From NCBI GenBank assembly GCA_017164015.1, contig CP071065.1, positions 3,415,918 through 3,479,917 on the forward strand: 64,000 nucleotides of DNA. The letters run 5' to 3'. This stretch comes from Nostoc sp. UHCC 0702 (GTDB lineage Bacteria > Cyanobacteriota > Cyanobacteriia > Cyanobacteriales > Nostocaceae). The notes beneath the pieces are model-generated. The model was given only the letters and a program-made list of their open reading frames with translations, was not told the DNA's origin and did not search any database. Made by a program: the position numbers and the translations under genes. Shown here piece after piece: positions 1 to 10,366 of this stretch (position 1 is the first letter of the stretch; every line of letters starts with the position of its first letter).

Positions 1-422
1 ATGACTAGTGTGAAACCTGTCAAATCTGGTAGACTCAGCAGATTGGTTAATCTCCAATCATTACCAGCGAGAAAATATAAAAATAAACTTAAACTCAGAA
101 GTATATGGCTACCTAGCGCAACCCAAAATGTTTGTATTCCTTTACTCAGCTTCATAGCTGTCCTTATGTAATACCGATACTTGGTTAGAGTACCCAGCAA
201 AGCAGCATGAATAACTATCTGGGATATATTTTATTAATTGTGCAAGATGTGGCGATCGCGCGATCGTCAAATCTTGCACTTACCCCATCTCCCGCCAAGA
301 AATAAATTTCTTGGCTAATAGTTCAAGTCCTCTTAAGAGGACTTTTGCTATTAGCCATAGGTTTCTAACCTATGGCGGTTTTTGATATGGTGCAAGATAT
401 CAAGATAGTCCTCAAAGTTGTT
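1..422. other. Left-edge intergenic region with inverted repeats
   Basis: No supported gene. A short open frame at 1-171 (56 codons) matches nothing I recognise and may be chance or the tail of something outside the window. There is an inverted repeat at 240-279 (GTGCAAGAT ... ATCTTGCAC) enclosing a 14-bp palindrome of overlapping HIP1-like CGATCG units at 253-266. The right part holds a compound hairpin, listed separately. Confidence 0.5.
313..383 (+). terminator. Compound hairpin, likely terminator or attenuator-like
   Basis: GGCTAATAG (313-321) pairs with CTATTAGCC (348-356). Between them lies a perfect 20-bp palindrome (325-344). A second hairpin, GCCATAGGTT (354-363) with AACCTATGGC (367-376), follows and ends in a T-run at 379-383, the layout of a rho-independent terminator for plus-strand transcripts. 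The two stems share GCC at 354-356, so they cannot both form completely. The gene being terminated would lie left of the window. It also sits downstream of the minus-strand PIN gene, but the T-run is on the wrong side for that gene. Confidence 0.55.
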
Positions 423-947
423 TTATCCTTTCCTGCGGCTACTGCGGCGTGTGGCTGGCTGTGGTGGCGGTGGTTCCTGGGATTTTAGCTTATCATCATC
501 AGTGAGAAACTCTACATGAAAACCCTTTTGATGATAATACCAGCCCAAGATGACAATGCTGGCATCGCCCATAGAAGTTTTTTCTACAACTTGAGTGGGA
601 AATTGAGCCGCTAAATTTTTCAATGGTTCCTCTTCCCAAAGAACAATTTGCTCACGGAACTTAGCCCAAGGTGTTGTTTCATCAGCAGCATAAGTTATGA
701 TTTCAGCAAATTTTTGAGCTATTCTACGTTTACTTTCTGAATTTGCTGTTTTAGCCTGTGCAATGTGATTACCTGTTTCTATAACAACAGCCAAAGGAAG
801 TACCAGGGTTGTTATTTTGGTAATTTCAGCCTCAATTTTCTGATTTACACGTTGATAATTCCATTCATTATTACCAGCAGTATCTTTACCTGGAACTTGT
901 AGCCAAACGCATAAAAGTGATGTATCAATAATTAGCACCTTTCTCAT
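423..947 (-). CDS. PIN-like nuclease-fold protein, partner of an AAA ATPase
   Basis: A 174-residue protein. The N-terminus (VLIIDTS) is a beta strand ending in an acidic residue, as in PIN-like domains. Acidic residues fall at PIN positions: D8, E57 (VVIETGNH), D128 (MGDASIVIL) and D150-D152 after the strand VEFL. The tail is proline-rich and then basic (RRSSRRKG). I infer a Mg-dependent RNase or nuclease. The gene follows the ATPase gene with only 8 bp between, so the two are almost certainly one operon and translationally linked; no good Shine-Dalgarno site is visible. PIN-like partners of OLD/AAA15-type ATPases are often effectors in phage defence, but this pair is not one I can name. The fold assignment rests on residue pattern alone. 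Confidence 0.6.
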   Translation of the reverse strand: MRKVLIIDTSLLCVWLQVPGKDTAGNNEWNYQRVNQKIEAEITKITTLVLPLAVVIETGNHIAQAKTANSESKRRIAQKFAEIITYAADETTPWAKFREQIVLWEEEPLKNLAAQFPTQVVEKTSMGDASIVILGWYYHQKGFHVEFLTDDDKLKSQEPPPPQPATRRSSRRKG

Positions 948-955
948 ACTAGTAA

Positions 956-2221
956 TTATTCACTACGAGAAAGGCTTCTTTCAATTGCGCCCTTAGTCGC
1001 CATATCACCTAAAGAATATGATGCAAACAACTTAGGAAAATTATCAATATCTTCTAAAAGGGTAAGCTTGCTTTCTCCAGTTTCAGAATCGCGGTGTGCG
1101 ACAACCACAAATGATACTATTTCAGGGCCTAAAGCATTAAGTAAAGCTGGATTATGTGTAGTAAGTAAAATATCAATTTTTCTTTTACTGCCAATTTCGT
1201 GTAGTATTTTCACCAGCAAATTTGCACGCGAGGGATGAAGCCCGTTATCTATTTCTTCAATTACAATTTGACTACCTTCTGGTCGGATGAGTAATGCTGT
1301 GATAATTGCTAAAAAACGTAAAGTCCCATCTGACATAGTTCTAGCATCAATGGGGTTTGTATTTTCACCAGCTTTCCATTTTTCTTGGCAATAAAGCATT
1401 GCATCAATTCCTAATCTACCAACTTTTTCTGACCATACTTTTTGAATATCTCCTTCTGGTAAATCTTTGATATATTCAGATAAAGTTGATTCTACTATTG
1501 CTTTTTGTTCATCAGGTAATGCTGCAATTACGCCTGCGATATTAGATGCATCATTTTCTAAGCTATCCGAAAGATAGGAATAAACGCGCATTTCTGAAGG
1601 AACAGGATTAAAAACAAATATATTTTCTATAGTAGCAATTACATAATCTTTAATTTTTTGTATTTTAAGTAATTTTGCATTATTTTCTTTTTCTATTTCT
1701 TCAACTGAAAGATGTATTTTTTTATTATTTTTATCAGTTCGCCAAGCTTCAACTAATTTAAAATTAGAAAAAATAGAATTATTTTCTTTTAAGCCACTTC
1801 TTGTAGGAAAATGCCTACTTTTAGTATCAATTCTCTTCCAATAATTATCTGAAAGATTTTCACTTACTGTTTGAGGTTCAATATATTCTTCTATAACTCT
1901 AACTTCAGGTATTGTTTGAATTTTTATCACATACAAATAATCAGTTTTTTCATCCTCACTAACCAACACCTTTAATGTAAACTCTGTTTCAGGCTTAAGT
2001 GCAGCCCATTCCACACCACCACGAATAGATGATAGCGTTTTATCACCTGCTAAAGCTGATTGAATACTTTCACCTCGTGCGATTCTTTGTAAAAATTCCA
2101 AAGCTTCAACTACATTTGACTTACCACTCGCATTAGTCCCAATTAAAACAGTTAACGGGTCAAGCGGAAGTTCTGCATAACGGAAACTTTTCCAATTTTC
2201 AAGGATGAGTTGCTTCAGCAT
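956..2221 (-). CDS. AAA15/AAA_21 family ATPase (SMC/OLD-like)
   Basis: A 421-residue ABC/SMC-like ATPase with the layout of the AAA_21 family. It has an N-terminal strand MLKQLILENWKSF, Walker A GTNASGKSN (about 28-36), a signature-like segment ARTMSDGTLRF, Walker B IVIEEIDNGLHP and an H-loop TTHNPALL. A long middle insertion separates the two halves. I start at the ATG at 2221, which has GGAG at a proper distance; a GTG four codons earlier is less likely. There is no TOPRIM domain, so the nuclease activity of the module would come from the downstream PIN-like gene. Proteins of this family (PtuA, AriA, OLD) act as sensor/scaffold ATPases in defence systems; that role is inferred here. Confidence 0.85.
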   Translation of the reverse strand: MLKQLILENWKSFRYAELPLDPLTVLIGTNASGKSNVVEALEFLQRIARGESIQSALAGDKTLSSIRGGVEWAALKPETEFTLKVLVSEDEKTDYLYVIKIQTIPEVRVIEEYIEPQTVSENLSDNYWKRIDTKSRHFPTRSGLKENNSIFSNFKLVEAWRTDKNNKKIHLSVEEIEKENNAKLLKIQKIKDYVIATIENIFVFNPVPSEMRVYSYLSDSLENDASNIAGVIAALPDEQKAIVESTLSEYIKDLPEGDIQKVWSEKVGRLGIDAMLYCQEKWKAGENTNPIDARTMSDGTLRFLAIITALLIRPEGSQIVIEEIDNGLHPSRANLLVKILHEIGSKRKIDILLTTHNPALLNALGPEIVSFVVVAHRDSETGESKLTLLEDIDNFPKLFASYSLGDMATKGAIERSLSRSE

Positions 2222-2272
2222 GACCCACTCCACAAAATGTATATTGGCTGTTGAAAAACTTTACATTTACTA

Positions 2273-2300
2273 ATAGAGACGTGAAATTTCACGTCTCTAT
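2273..2300. repeat. 28-bp perfect palindrome (TAGAGACG family)
   Basis: A perfect palindrome beginning ATAGAGACGTG and ending CACGTCTCTAT, between the ATPase and thioredoxin genes. Its outer arms (TAGAGACG/CGTCTCTA) recur in a 31-bp hairpin at 30505-30535 and an imperfect one near 54410-54437. It may act as a terminator, but the family looks like a dispersed palindromic repeat. Confidence 0.6.
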
Positions 2301-2312
2301 ACTTAACACTTC

Positions 2313-2630
2313 TTAAACTAAACCTTGCAGATGTTGCACCAACTGTCCTGCTTGCATCACTCCCTCTATTTTATCTACAGGCTCACCCCCCTTAAACAGA
2401 ACTAGCGTTGGTAGCGCGTAAACCTTATACTTAGTTGCTAAATGTTCATATTTTTCCGTGTCAATTTTGACGATACGCAGTCGGTTATGCAGTTGAGCAT
2501 TAACTTGTTCTAAAATCGGTACCATCATCTGACAAGGCCCACACCATTCAGCATAAAAATCTACCAACACAGGTAAATCGGAATCAGACAGCATCTCTTC
2601 AAAGCTATTGAATTGTTTTTTAGTAGCCAT
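2313..2630 (-). CDS. trxA: Thioredoxin
   Basis: A 105-residue single-domain thioredoxin with the canonical WCGPC redox motif and the cis-proline loop YALPTLVLF. It reduces protein disulfides in the cytosol, taking electrons from ferredoxin- or NADPH-thioredoxin reductase. The ATG at 2630 (MATKKQ) gives the usual family length; a GTG three codons upstream is in frame but unneeded. The sequence style (NSFEEMLSDSDLPVLVDFYAEWCG) is that of cyanobacterial thioredoxins. Which type it is (m, y/TrxQ or x) cannot be settled by eye, so the symbol is generic. It is a stand-alone gene, divergent from fabG. Confidence 0.93.
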   Translation of the reverse strand: MATKKQFNSFEEMLSDSDLPVLVDFYAEWCGPCQMMVPILEQVNAQLHNRLRIVKIDTEKYEHLATKYKVYALPTLVLFKGGEPVDKIEGVMQAGQLVQHLQGLV

Positions 2631-2799
2631 GTGACACACACCAATTTCTTTTGTTGTTTTTCAATAGTAATGCGTGCCTCAGACAATCGGTGTAACATCA
2701 TTTTGTTTTTATTGTTGCCAAATTTCCCGCCTCAAATCAAAGGTGTAGATATATTTTTGAAGAAAACAGACTTATTAAAAAAAAGTTAAATCTCTTTGA

Positions 2800-3690
<891 letters not shown>

Positions 3691-3775
3691 CGAGTACTAA
3701 CTGATGACTGGTGAGTAAGAAGTTAAAAGTTAGATTGAGCAAAAAACTCTTAACTTCTAACTCCTAACTCCTAAC

Positions 3776-4858
3776 TTAGGCCTGCTGGCGGATTCTTTGC
3801 CAAATGGTCAACCCTAAAAGGATGATGATGCCACAGGCGGTAGCAAAGGTCACTACTAAGGGCATACCTCGTACTCTCATGGCTAGCAAGTTGCAAATTA
3901 ACGTAATCGCCCAAAGGGTGAATGCAGCATGGCGTTGAGAGAATCCCCAAGCCAGCAACCGATGATGTAGGTGATCTTTGCCTGGGGTACTTAGGGGGTT
4001 CTTTCCTGCCAGTAGCCGTCTGACAAACACTTGGGTAGTGTCTAAAACTGGCAATAGCAAAAATAAAACTGTCGGTACCAAGGAGAACACCGTAGTTATT
4101 TGTAAGTTACCTAAAATACTAGTTGCAGCTAGCACATAACCAAAAAAGTATGCTCCAGCATCACCCATGATAATGCGTGAAGGGTGGAAGTTGTGCCGCA
4201 AAAAGCCCAACGCAGCGCCTCCTAAAGCTGCCAGAACTAATGTAGCTGCTGCTTTGTTGGGAAATTGTGCTGCCACCCCCAACAAACTCATGGCAGTGAT
4301 AAAACTGACTCCTCCTGCTAATCCATCCATCCCATCCATCAAATTGATGGCGTTGGTAATACCTACTACCCACAGTACTGTCAGTATCATCGACAAAAAT
4401 GAGTCGATGGGTGTGCCGAAATTAACGGCAATATTGATGCCATTAGCAAAAAGTAATAATGCTGTGACAATTTGTGCCCACAAGCGAACAGAGGGGGGTA
4501 AGCCAAACTGGTCGTCAATAAAGCCAACAAGCACTAGGATTGAACCTCCTAGTAAAATAGTCAGCACTTGAGCCAATACACTTTGTAATTCAATCGGTCG
4601 TAAAAGGCTAGCTAGTACCAATGCAGCAATTACTCCCGCATAAATAGCCAAACCTCCTGCATTCGGCAAAGGTTCAGGGTTCAGTCGTCGTGCGTTTGGT
4701 TGGTCAGCCCAACCTACCCGCAGGGCAAAATTGCGGACTGTGGGAATCAAACGCCACGTTACTAGGCAAGCCAAAAGAAACGTAAATACCACTGCCAACC
4801 AGCCGGTGCCGCTAGGGTCAGCAATACCAAGGGCCCTAAGGGAGTTGTATAGATTCAT
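3776..4858 (-). CDS. WecA/MraY-family undecaprenyl-phosphate glycosyl-1-phosphate transferase
   Basis: About 360 residues with roughly ten membrane segments. It has the conserved loops of the family: DQPNARRLNPEPLPNAGG near the N-terminus, NAINLMDGMDGLAGG, GDAGAYFFGY, and the C-terminal GKDHLHHRLL, whose HxxHHR-like motif is typical of WecA-type rather than MraY enzymes. It should transfer a sugar-1-phosphate (probably GlcNAc-1-P) to undecaprenyl phosphate, starting a cell-envelope polysaccharide. The start is uncertain: the ATG at 4858 lies directly after GGGAG with no spacing, and a TTG at 4870 is an alternative. It is divergent from groEL. Confidence 0.88.
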   Translation of the reverse strand: MNLYNSLRALGIADPSGTGWLAVVFTFLLACLVTWRLIPTVRNFALRVGWADQPNARRLNPEPLPNAGGLAIYAGVIAALVLASLLRPIELQSVLAQVLTILLGGSILVLVGFIDDQFGLPPSVRLWAQIVTALLLFANGINIAVNFGTPIDSFLSMILTVLWVVGITNAINLMDGMDGLAGGVSFITAMSLLGVAAQFPNKAAATLVLAALGGAALGFLRHNFHPSRIIMGDAGAYFFGYVLAATSILGNLQITTVFSLVPTVLFLLLPVLDTTQVFVRRLLAGKNPLSTPGKDHLHHRLLAWGFSQRHAAFTLWAITLICNLLAMRVRGMPLVVTFATACGIIILLGLTIWQRIRQQA

Positions 4859-4957
4859 CTCCCAATTCAACCATTACTGCCTGTATCCTACATGAGCATC
4901 ATTAGTATATTAATCAATTTTTTTTATTTCCATTTATAATCTGAACTGCTTGGGTAA

Positions 4958-6684
<1,727 letters not shown>

Positions 6685-6712
6685 TCCCTGCTTCCCTTTG
6701 TAAAGATTTTGT

Positions 6713-6747
6713 AAACAGTTTGCCTTGCACGGCAAACTGTTTTTTTA
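6713..6747 (+). terminator. Rho-independent terminator of groEL
   Basis: A perfect 12-bp stem, AAACAGTTTGCC with GGCAAACTGTTT, with loop TTGCAC and a following T-run ending at 6747. It starts 28 bp after the groEL stop codon. Confidence 0.93.
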
Positions 6748-6760
6748 TACCATTGCTGTG

Positions 6761-6974
6761 ACGGAGGGGGAGGGGAGCAGGGGGATGGGGAGATGGGGGG
6801 CAGGGGAGATGGGGGGATGAGGAGATGGGGGGCAGGGGAGATGGGGGGATGGGGAGAATAACTACTAACCACTGACAACTGACAACTGACAACTGACCAC
6901 TGACAACTGACCACTGACAACTGACAACTGACAACTGACAACTGACAACTGACAACTGACAACTGACCACTGAC
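6761..6974. repeat. G-rich repeats and STRR heptamer array
   Basis: 6761-6857 is a G-rich stretch of GGGGAGATG/GGGGGCAG units. 6867-6974 is about fifteen near-perfect heptamers CAACTGA/CCACTGA, the STRR type known from heterocystous cyanobacteria. The array ends less than 20 bp before the corA start codon, so it forms the corA leader. No gene is present. Confidence 0.9.
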
Positions 6975-6990
6975 TATCAGGTAAAAATGC

Positions 6991-8148
6991 ATGGCAAAAA
7001 GTATGGCAAGAAAAATTAGCCGCATTCCTAAAGTGGTAACTAAGCTATATAAAAAAGACTTCTATCATCATCAACCGGGCACTCTACCAGGGACTATCAT
7101 AATTGATGAAAATGCTGAACAGCCAATTATTTTTTTGATTGACTATAACCAAACTAACTTCATCCGCAAACAAATAGCAACTCCAGAAGAATGTACTCCT
7201 TATCTGGATACTGAATCTGTTACTTGGGTAGATGTACAAGGGTTAGGTAATCAAGACATATTACAAAGATTGGGACAGGTTTTTGATTTACATCCTCTGG
7301 TTTTAGAAGATATGGTTAATGTCCCAGAACGTCCCAAAATAGAGGATTATGAAGACCAATTACTGATCATTGCCCGCATGGTAGTACCAAAGGAAAAAAT
7401 TTGCGGTTTTTACAGTGAGCAAGTTAGTTTAATCTTGAGTAAACATTACTTGCTGACAGTGCAAGAAGAACCAGAACATGATTGCTTTGAAGGTGTGAGG
7501 GTGCGAATTGATAGAAACAAAGGCATCATCCGTAAACAGGGTACTGATTATTTAGCTTATGCATTGTTAGATGCAATTATTGATGGTTTTTTTCCTGTAT
7601 TGGAGCTTTACGGGGAGCGAATTGAAGATTTAGAAGAAGAAGTAATAGTTAAGCCTACTCGGCAAACATTACAAAATATTTATCAAATTCGGCGAGAATT
7701 ACTGCAATTGCGTCGCGCTATCTGGCCTCAACGGGATGCAATTAATGCTTTGATCCGAGATGGCAGTGAACTTATCAGTGACGAGGTACGAATTTACCTG
7801 CGAGATTGTTACGACCATACTGTGCAAGTAATGGATATGGTGGAAACCTACCGGGAACTGGCATCTGGATTGATGGATGTCTATTTGTCGGCAGTGAGTA
7901 ACAAAATGAATGAAATCATGAAGCTGCTAACTGTGGTTTCTTCAATTTTTATTCCGCTAACTTTTGTTGCGGGAATATATGGTATGAATTTCAATACCGA
8001 CAAATCGCCGTACAATATGCCTGAACTGAATTGGTATTGGGGCTACCCGATTTGCTTAGCGGGAATGGCAGCGATCACATTTGCATTGTTATTCTTTTTC
8101 TGGCGACGAGGCTGGCTCACAAATTCTTCTACAATTAAGCGTGATTAA
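6991..8148 (+). CDS. corA: Magnesium/cobalt transporter CorA
   Basis: A 385-residue CorA family channel. It has a large cytoplasmic N-terminal domain, a long helix (about 220-310), then two C-terminal membrane segments. The first ends in the YGMNF signature (the GMN selectivity filter), and the periplasmic loop is acidic (MPELNW). CorA forms a pentamer in the inner membrane and imports Mg2+. Two ATGs (6991 and 7003) are possible starts. There is no clear Shine-Dalgarno site and the leader is made of STRR heptamers. A short basic tail (WRRGWLTNSSTIKRD) follows the last membrane helix. Confidence 0.95.
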   Translation: MAKSMARKISRIPKVVTKLYKKDFYHHQPGTLPGTIIIDENAEQPIIFLIDYNQTNFIRKQIATPEECTPYLDTESVTWVDVQGLGNQDILQRLGQVFDLHPLVLEDMVNVPERPKIEDYEDQLLIIARMVVPKEKICGFYSEQVSLILSKHYLLTVQEEPEHDCFEGVRVRIDRNKGIIRKQGTDYLAYALLDAIIDGFFPVLELYGERIEDLEEEVIVKPTRQTLQNIYQIRRELLQLRRAIWPQRDAINALIRDGSELISDEVRIYLRDCYDHTVQVMDMVETYRELASGLMDVYLSAVSNKMNEIMKLLTVVSSIFIPLTFVAGIYGMNFNTDKSPYNMPELNWYWGYPICLAGMAAITFALLFFFWRRGWLTNSSTIKRD

Positions 8149-8211
8149 TGTTTGAAGTTGGGCAATAATTCAAATATACAAAATTATTACATGGAGTTAA
8201 TATTCTAAGTT

Positions 8212-8916
8212 ATGAGAGGGAGTAGTGACCAAAATTTAGTTGTTTTAACACTTTATATTATTGGTGTTTCCTTTGTCTTCAATCGCATGGTTGAATCCAT
8301 TGATGACCGAATAAAATTTGGATTTAACAAAGCCAGTGTTGATGACCAACTAAAAGAACAAAATCTCCAAGACCAAATTGGTATTTCTTTTAAATTCGAT
8401 AACTCACATTCTTTAGGAAATCCAGAGAAAGAATTAAAAGAATTGTCGGTTAGCATTGAGAATAAATCAGACAATATAGCCATATACGTTGACTGGGATA
8501 ATAGCGCTTTAGTGGTCGATTATAGTAAGCAATCATACCGAGTTATTCGGAAATCACCAGACGTAACCCGCGACTTAGGTGTACCACAAGTTTTCAGTGT
8601 AATTGCCCCCAAGAAAACACTCTCAGAGACGGTGACAGCCGAAAATATTTTTAAACTAGAGGATAAAATCTACAAACCAAATTCCCCGTTAATTAATATC
8701 ACTGCGCTGCAAAAGTCGCAAAAGAAATTGTACAACGACTTTATGAACGAAAGAACAGAGTTGACATTTTCACTACAACTGGTGATGCGATTATCTGAAT
8801 TACGTGTCGGTTTAACACCGGGTGCAAATATACCTCCTGTATGCATTATCAATTGTCCCTTCACTGTCAAAAAATTACCCTGGACTTACGCCTTACCCTG
8901 GAATAAAAAGAAGTAA
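8212..8916 (+). CDS. Hypothetical protein, N-terminally membrane-anchored
   Basis: A 234-residue protein I do not recognise. Residues about 9-26 (VVLTLYIIGVSFVFNRMV) could form one membrane anchor. The rest is soluble, mixed alpha/beta, with a probable beta-sandwich-like segment around ELSVSIENKSDNIAIYVDWDNSALVV and two cysteines near the end (PVCIINCPF). It lies 63 bp after corA on the same strand, so co-transcription is possible, and 40 bp before rnpB. Frame integrity and base composition look like those of its neighbours, so it is likely a real gene. Confidence 0.65.
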   Translation: MRGSSDQNLVVLTLYIIGVSFVFNRMVESIDDRIKFGFNKASVDDQLKEQNLQDQIGISFKFDNSHSLGNPEKELKELSVSIENKSDNIAIYVDWDNSALVVDYSKQSYRVIRKSPDVTRDLGVPQVFSVIAPKKTLSETVTAENIFKLEDKIYKPNSPLINITALQKSQKKLYNDFMNERTELTFSLQLVMRLSELRVGLTPGANIPPVCIINCPFTVKKLPWTYALPWNKKK

Positions 8917-8957
8917 TCCGTACCATACAGATAATGTCATCCAAGATTACACTGGAA

Positions 8958-9396
8958 TTAGGGAGAGAGTAGGCGCAGGCGGTTGCAGATCAGTCATATA
9001 ACTGGTTTGAGGAAAGTCCGGGCTCCCGAAAGACCAAACTTGCTGGATAACGTCCAGTGCGAGCGATCGTGAGGATAGTGCCACAGAAAGATACCGCCAG
9101 GACTGGGGAATAGGGACTGGGGACTGGGGACTGGGGAAGAATTTTCCCAATACCCAATCCTCAATACCCAATCCCCAATCCCTGGTAAGGGTGCAAAGGT
9201 GCGGTAAGAGCGCACCAGCAGCGTCGAGAGGCGCTGGCTCGGTAAACCCCGGTTGGGAGCAAGGCGAAACAGGAACTACGGTTGGTCTTTTACCAGTTCC
9301 TAAAATAGAGCCGCTAGAGGCGTCTGGTGACAGGCGTCCCAGATAGATAACTGCCCTCGCAAGAGAACAGAACCCGGCTTATGTCCTACTCTCGAA
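8958..9396 (+). ncRNA. rnpB: RNase P RNA (class A) with a repeat-expanded P12
   Basis: The catalytic RNA of RNase P, which matures tRNA 5' ends. Signatures are GAGGAAAGTCCGGGCTCCC (9010-9028), AGGATAGTGCCACAGAAA, GGTAAGGGTG, GTGCGGTAAGAGCGCACC and ACAGAACCCGGCTTA near the 3' end. The 5' segment GAGAGTAGG pairs with 3' CCTACTCTC (9385-9393) as helix P1, which sets the limits to within a few bases. In the place of helix P12 (about 9098-9186) the RNA carries tandem heptamers (GGGACTG units, then CCCAAT-type units) that can fold back on each other. STRRs in this place are known from heterocystous cyanobacteria. Confidence 0.96.
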
Positions 9397-9404
9397 CTTT
9401 AATT

Positions 9405-9444
9405 GAGGTATGGAGGTTTGTAGCTTCCTACCTCATTATTTTTT
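9405..9444 (+). terminator. Terminator of rnpB
   Basis: GAGGTA (9405-9410) pairs with TACCTC (9429-9434), extended inward by GGAG/CTTCC, followed by ATTATTTTTT. It lies directly behind the mature 3' end of the RNase P RNA. Confidence 0.8.
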
Positions 9445-9644
9445 GTACGGATTTTGTCCGATGGCAAATTCATCTCAAGCCAGAAGTAAAAATTTTCCCA
9501 GAAGACATAATGCTTGCAAAAAACAAGCGCAAGAATTTACTTGTGCAAGGTAATATAGCGATTCTCAGTTGAGTGAGGTACAAGAACCCCACCCCCAACC
9601 CCCTAAGCGCTTGCGGGGAGTTGGCTCTGATGTACCTCATGTGA

Positions 9645-9998
9645 TTAAAAAACGCTATATATGCTTCCAGGTATATTATTTATTAATTTTTCTGGACAAA
9701 ACTTAATATTTGAATGGTTAAAAATATCGGGTAAGGGGAAAAGAACACGAATTGTCGAGTTCAAAGAGCGATCGCTCCACCTCAAAGCCTGATCATTGGA
9801 CTTGCGAACACGAATTGTCAAGTTAAAAGCGCGATCGCTCCACCTCAAAGCCTGATCATTGGACTTGCGAACACGAATTGTCAAGTTAAAAGCGCGATCG
9901 CCCGACCTCAAAGCCTCATCATTCAACTTCCGAACAGGAAAATTGTATTTTGTAACACAAAATGTCGAGTCAAAAGAGCGATCGCTTTGCATTCCCAA
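9645..9998 (-). CDS. Questionable ORF made of 21-residue repeats
   Basis: A 117-codon open frame in which the 63-bp DNA repeat is read as a 21-residue repeat (FNLTIRVRKSNDQALRWSDR type), about four copies. The first copy is diverged. The DNA unit is an exact multiple of three, so the frame stays open through all copies. That may be a coincidence of repeat length rather than selection. No domain, signal peptide or ribosome binding site is recognised. It is included because it is the only coding candidate between rnpB and rnc. Confidence 0.25.
   Translation of the reverse strand: MGMQSDRSFDSTFCVTKYNFPVRKLNDEALRSGDRAFNLTIRVRKSNDQALRWSDRAFNLTIRVRKSNDQALRWSDRSLNSTIRVLFPLPDIFNHSNIKFCPEKLINNIPGSIYSVF
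9744..9990. repeat. 63-bp tandem repeat with embedded HIP1 sites
   Basis: Three units start at 9744, 9807 and 9870 (AACACGAATTGTC), spaced exactly 63 bp, with a diverged fourth from 9933. Each unit contains a HIP1-like GCGATCGC and the segment ACCTCAAAGCCTGATCATT. Units two and three are nearly identical. Confidence 0.9.
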
Positions 9999-10366
9999 TA
10001 TTAGCTTGACAACAGTTCCAAAAAGTGTGTAAAACTTTAGATGCCTAACGCGGAGATAGAAAAGTACAGGTAATTTTTCGACACAATGTTTAGTGTATTT
10101 TTGTCAAGATTTTGTACTATAAGTAATATTTTGAACATGTTTTAGAAGCCTAAAATATCGTTAAAATGTACAAAACTTGTACATGACAAATTTGTATAAG
10201 TAAAAATGCTTGTAAATAGTCAAAATTGTATGTAAACATCAATCAGCTTTATTTAAAAGTTAAGAGTTAGGAGTTAGAAGTTTTATCTCCCCCTGCTCCC
10301 CCGCCCCCCTGCTTTGAAAGCTCCCCTGCACCCCACCTCCCCACCACAAGCGCCCCACTACCCTTG

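Larger units (their letters stand above)
9445..10366. other. Long gap between rnpB and rnc, with a 63-bp tandem repeat
   Basis: No firm gene. It contains the 63-bp tandem repeat listed separately (about 9744-9990) and an AT-rich stretch (10030-10250) with repeated TTGTAC motifs, including a palindrome TGTACA...TGTACA around 10166-10184. The last 100 bp are C-rich repeats (CCCCTGCTCCCC-like) running up to the rnc start codon. The spacing of the TGTAC palindrome does not fit the NtcA or cyanobacterial LexA consensus. Confidence 0.6.

Noticed and set aside
4167..4571. Plus-strand frame opposite the WecA-like gene
   Set aside because: Antisense to a well-conserved membrane protein, with no motif.
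9381..9572. 63-codon frame MSYSRTLIEVW...
   Set aside because: It begins inside the 3' end of the RNase P RNA and runs through its terminator.
10160..10190. NtcA or LexA box in the TGTACA-rich stretch before rnc
   Set aside because: The GTAC half-sites are 7 bp apart, which fits neither GTA-N8-TAC nor the cyanobacterial LexA consensus.
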